Of a DNA stretch of 41,198 nt, positions 40,258-41,198 are shown piece after piece (position 1 is the stretch's first letter; the number at the start of each line of letters is the position of its first letter). The translations under genes and the position numbers were made by a program. The notes below the pieces were generated by a model. It worked only from the letters and a program-made list of their open reading frames with translations. It did not search any database and was not told where the DNA came from. The stretch is from Streptomyces sp. DvalAA-14 (GTDB lineage Bacteria; Actinomycetota; Actinomycetes; Streptomycetales; Streptomycetaceae): NCBI RefSeq assembly GCF_900091855.1, contig NZ_FMCH01000140.1, positions 1 through 41,198 of the forward strand, in the 5' to 3' direction.

Positions 40258-40270
40258 CGCGGAAACCGCG
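40258..40270 (+). terminator. Small hairpin after lpdA
   Basis: CGCGG, loop AAA, CCGCG directly after the stop, followed by a pyrimidine-rich run. Short but well placed. Confidence 0.45.
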
Positions 40271-40277
40271 TACCGCC

Positions 40278-40308
40278 CTTTCCCTTTCAAACGCTTTCAA
40301 ACACTTTC
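40278..40308. promoter_or_regulatory. Phased CTTTC repeats upstream of the DeoR gene
   Basis: CTTTC occurs at 40278, 40284, 40294 and 40304. The last three are exactly 10 bp apart (CTTTCAAACG, CTTTCAAACA, CTTTC). Direct CTTTC-type repeats are typical operators of DeoR-family sugar regulators such as AgaR, so this may be an autoregulatory site. Confidence 0.6.
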
Positions 40309-40409
40309 GGGGTGCGAACGCACGGTCGGTGCATAGCACTTCCTGGTCTGTTTGACGCACGACTTCCGTCATCCGGCGCAAAACGCTGAAACCAGACGGT
40401 CGTTGGGGT

Positions 40410-40415
40410 TACTGT
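40410..40415 (+). promoter_or_regulatory. -10 element of the DeoR gene
   Basis: TACTGT, seven bases before the GTG at 40423, with no clear Shine-Dalgarno sequence, indicating a likely leaderless message. Confidence 0.5.
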
Positions 40416-40422
40416 CGGTTTC

Positions 40423-41198
40423 GTGTTCGCTGCAGAACGTCGCCAATTGATCCTGGAAATGGTGCGGGCCAACGGAGCGGTATCGCTCCGCGAGCTCGCC
40501 CGGGTCGTCCAGACCTCCGAAGTGACCGTGCGCCGTGACGTACGCGCGTTGGAGGCCGAAGGGCTGCTCGACCGCCGGCATGGCGGTGCCGTGCTGCCGG
40601 GTGGCTTCACCCGGGAGTCCGGCTTCCCGCAGAAATCCCATCTGGCGACCGCCGAGAAGACGGCCATCGCCGATCTCGCCGCGGGGCTGGTCGCCGAGGG
40701 TGATGCCATCGTGGTCGGCGCCGGCACCACCACGCAGGAGCTGGCCAGACGGCTGGCCCGGGTGCCCGGCCTGACGGTGGTGACCAACTCGCTGCTGGTG
40801 GCCCAGGCGCTCGCGCACGCCAACCGGGTCGAGGTGGTGATGACCGGCGGCACCCTGCGCGGCTCCAACTACGGCCTGGTGGGCAGTGGCGCCGAGCAGT
40901 CCCTGCAGGGGCTGCGGGTCTCCCGCGCCTTCCTGTCCGGGGCCGGGCTGACCGCCGAGCGCGGGCTTTCCACCTCCAACATGCTCGCCGCGAGCGTCGA
41001 CCGGGCCCTGGTGCAGGCCGCCGCCGAGGTCGTGGTGCTCGCCGACCACACCAAACTCGGCGCCGACACCATGTTCCAGACCGTGCCGACCGAGGTGATC
41101 ACCCATCTGGTGAGCGACGAGCCGCCCGCCGAGGACGAGCGGGCCGGCACCGAACTGCAGGCGCTGGCCGACCGGGGGGTGCAGATCGTCGTCGCTCC
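40423..41198 (+). CDS. DeoR-family transcriptional regulator (3' truncated by window)
   Basis: At least 258 residues, with the frame still open at the window end. The N-terminal HTH is AAERRQLILEMVRANGAVSL followed by EVTVRRDVRALEAEGLLDRRHGGAV (residues about 3-60, quoted in part), the canonical DeoR signature. The C-terminal sugar-phosphate-sensing DeoRC domain shows GAGTTTQELA, VVTNSLLVAQALA, VVMTGGTLRGSNYGLVG and ADHTKLG. Effectors of the family are sugar phosphates, so (deoxy)ribose-phosphate would fit this neighbourhood. Its own promoter lacks CTACGCGCGTAG and instead carries CTTTC repeats, so whether it reads the nucleoside operators is unproven. Confidence 0.93.
   Translation, partial: MFAAERRQLILEMVRANGAVSLRELARVVQTSEVTVRRDVRALEAEGLLDRRHGGAVLPGGFTRESGFPQKSHLATAEKTAIADLAAGLVAEGDAIVVGAGTTTQELARRLARVPGLTVVTNSLLVAQALAHANRVEVVMTGGTLRGSNYGLVGSGAEQSLQGLRVSRAFLSGAGLTAERGLSTSNMLAASVDRALVQAAAEVVVLADHTKLGADTMFQTVPTEVITHLVSDEPPAEDERAGTELQALADRGVQIVVA

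Noticed and set aside
40541..40550. TACGCGCGTT inside the DeoR gene as an operator
   Set aside because: Partial match within the helix-turn-helix coding sequence; explained by codon use.
1..41198. tRNA or rRNA genes, origin or attachment sites
   Set aside because: I found no cloverleaf with a conserved T-loop, no rRNA segment and no integrase-associated direct repeats while reading both strands; short or degenerate ones could be missed.

Overview
The window is chromosomal DNA of a high-GC actinomycete, almost certainly Streptomyces or a close relative. Codon third positions are almost always G/C, many genes start with GTG, translational ATGA/GTGA overlaps are common, and the gene order matches what I recall of the S. 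coelicolor SCO4877-SCO4920 neighbourhood (recall, not a search). No rRNA, tRNA, CRISPR array, prophage or complete insertion sequence was seen.

Layout. (1) 1-1092: the 3' end of a rightward gene, a stack of hairpins and a convergent TetR regulator. (2) 1189-10336: a nonulosonic-acid cell-wall polymer locus. GT2 and polysialyltransferase-family genes run leftward. DUF6716-type GT, a fused CMP-nonulosonate synthetase/HAD phosphatase, a NeuB-like synthase, a GT52-like protein and a GT4 run rightward. The gene set fits Kdn (teichulosonic acid) synthesis: mannose-6-P + PEP -> Kdn-9-P -> Kdn -> CMP-Kdn -> polymer. (3) 10668-12402: a three-gene group of unknown function around a DUF2637-like membrane protein, followed by a 181-bp inverted-repeat element and a terminator. 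(4) 12952-14187: an M20 amidohydrolase.

(5) 14432-23881: nucleoside uptake and catabolism: BMP lipoprotein, two-domain ABC ATPase, two permeases, cytidine deaminase, thymidine phosphorylase, a convergent alpha/beta hydrolase, and adenosine deaminase. (6) 23974-30494: a small secreted protein, an intergenic repeat cluster, VanZ, then the signalling block lipoprotein-AfsQ2-AfsQ1 divergent from sigma factor SigQ, a uridine-kinase-like P-loop protein and a second small secreted protein. (7) 30535-37826: leftward deoC-aldehyde dehydrogenase-ALDH pseudoenzyme, a rightward PH-domain membrane protein, then leftward PNP-phosphopento/hexomutase. (8) 38237-41198: gamma-glutamylcyclotransferase-like protein, LpdA-type flavoprotein, and a DeoR regulator cut by the window end.

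How it works together. The scattered nucleoside genes form one pathway: import, deamination, phosphorolysis to (deoxy)ribose-1-P, mutase to the 5-P, DeoC cleavage to glyceraldehyde-3-P and acetaldehyde, and acetaldehyde oxidation. They are linked by a palindrome, CTACGCGCGTAG, found exactly upstream of the ABC operon, add, deoC and PNP, and in degenerate form upstream of the BMP lipoprotein. This looks like a regulon operator. The most unusual single-gene observation is the ABC ATPase, whose only plausible start with a Shine-Dalgarno sequence is ATC. An AfsQ1 site (GTGAC-N6-GTGAC) lies between afsQ1 and sigQ, and 10-bp-phased CTTTC repeats precede the DeoR gene.
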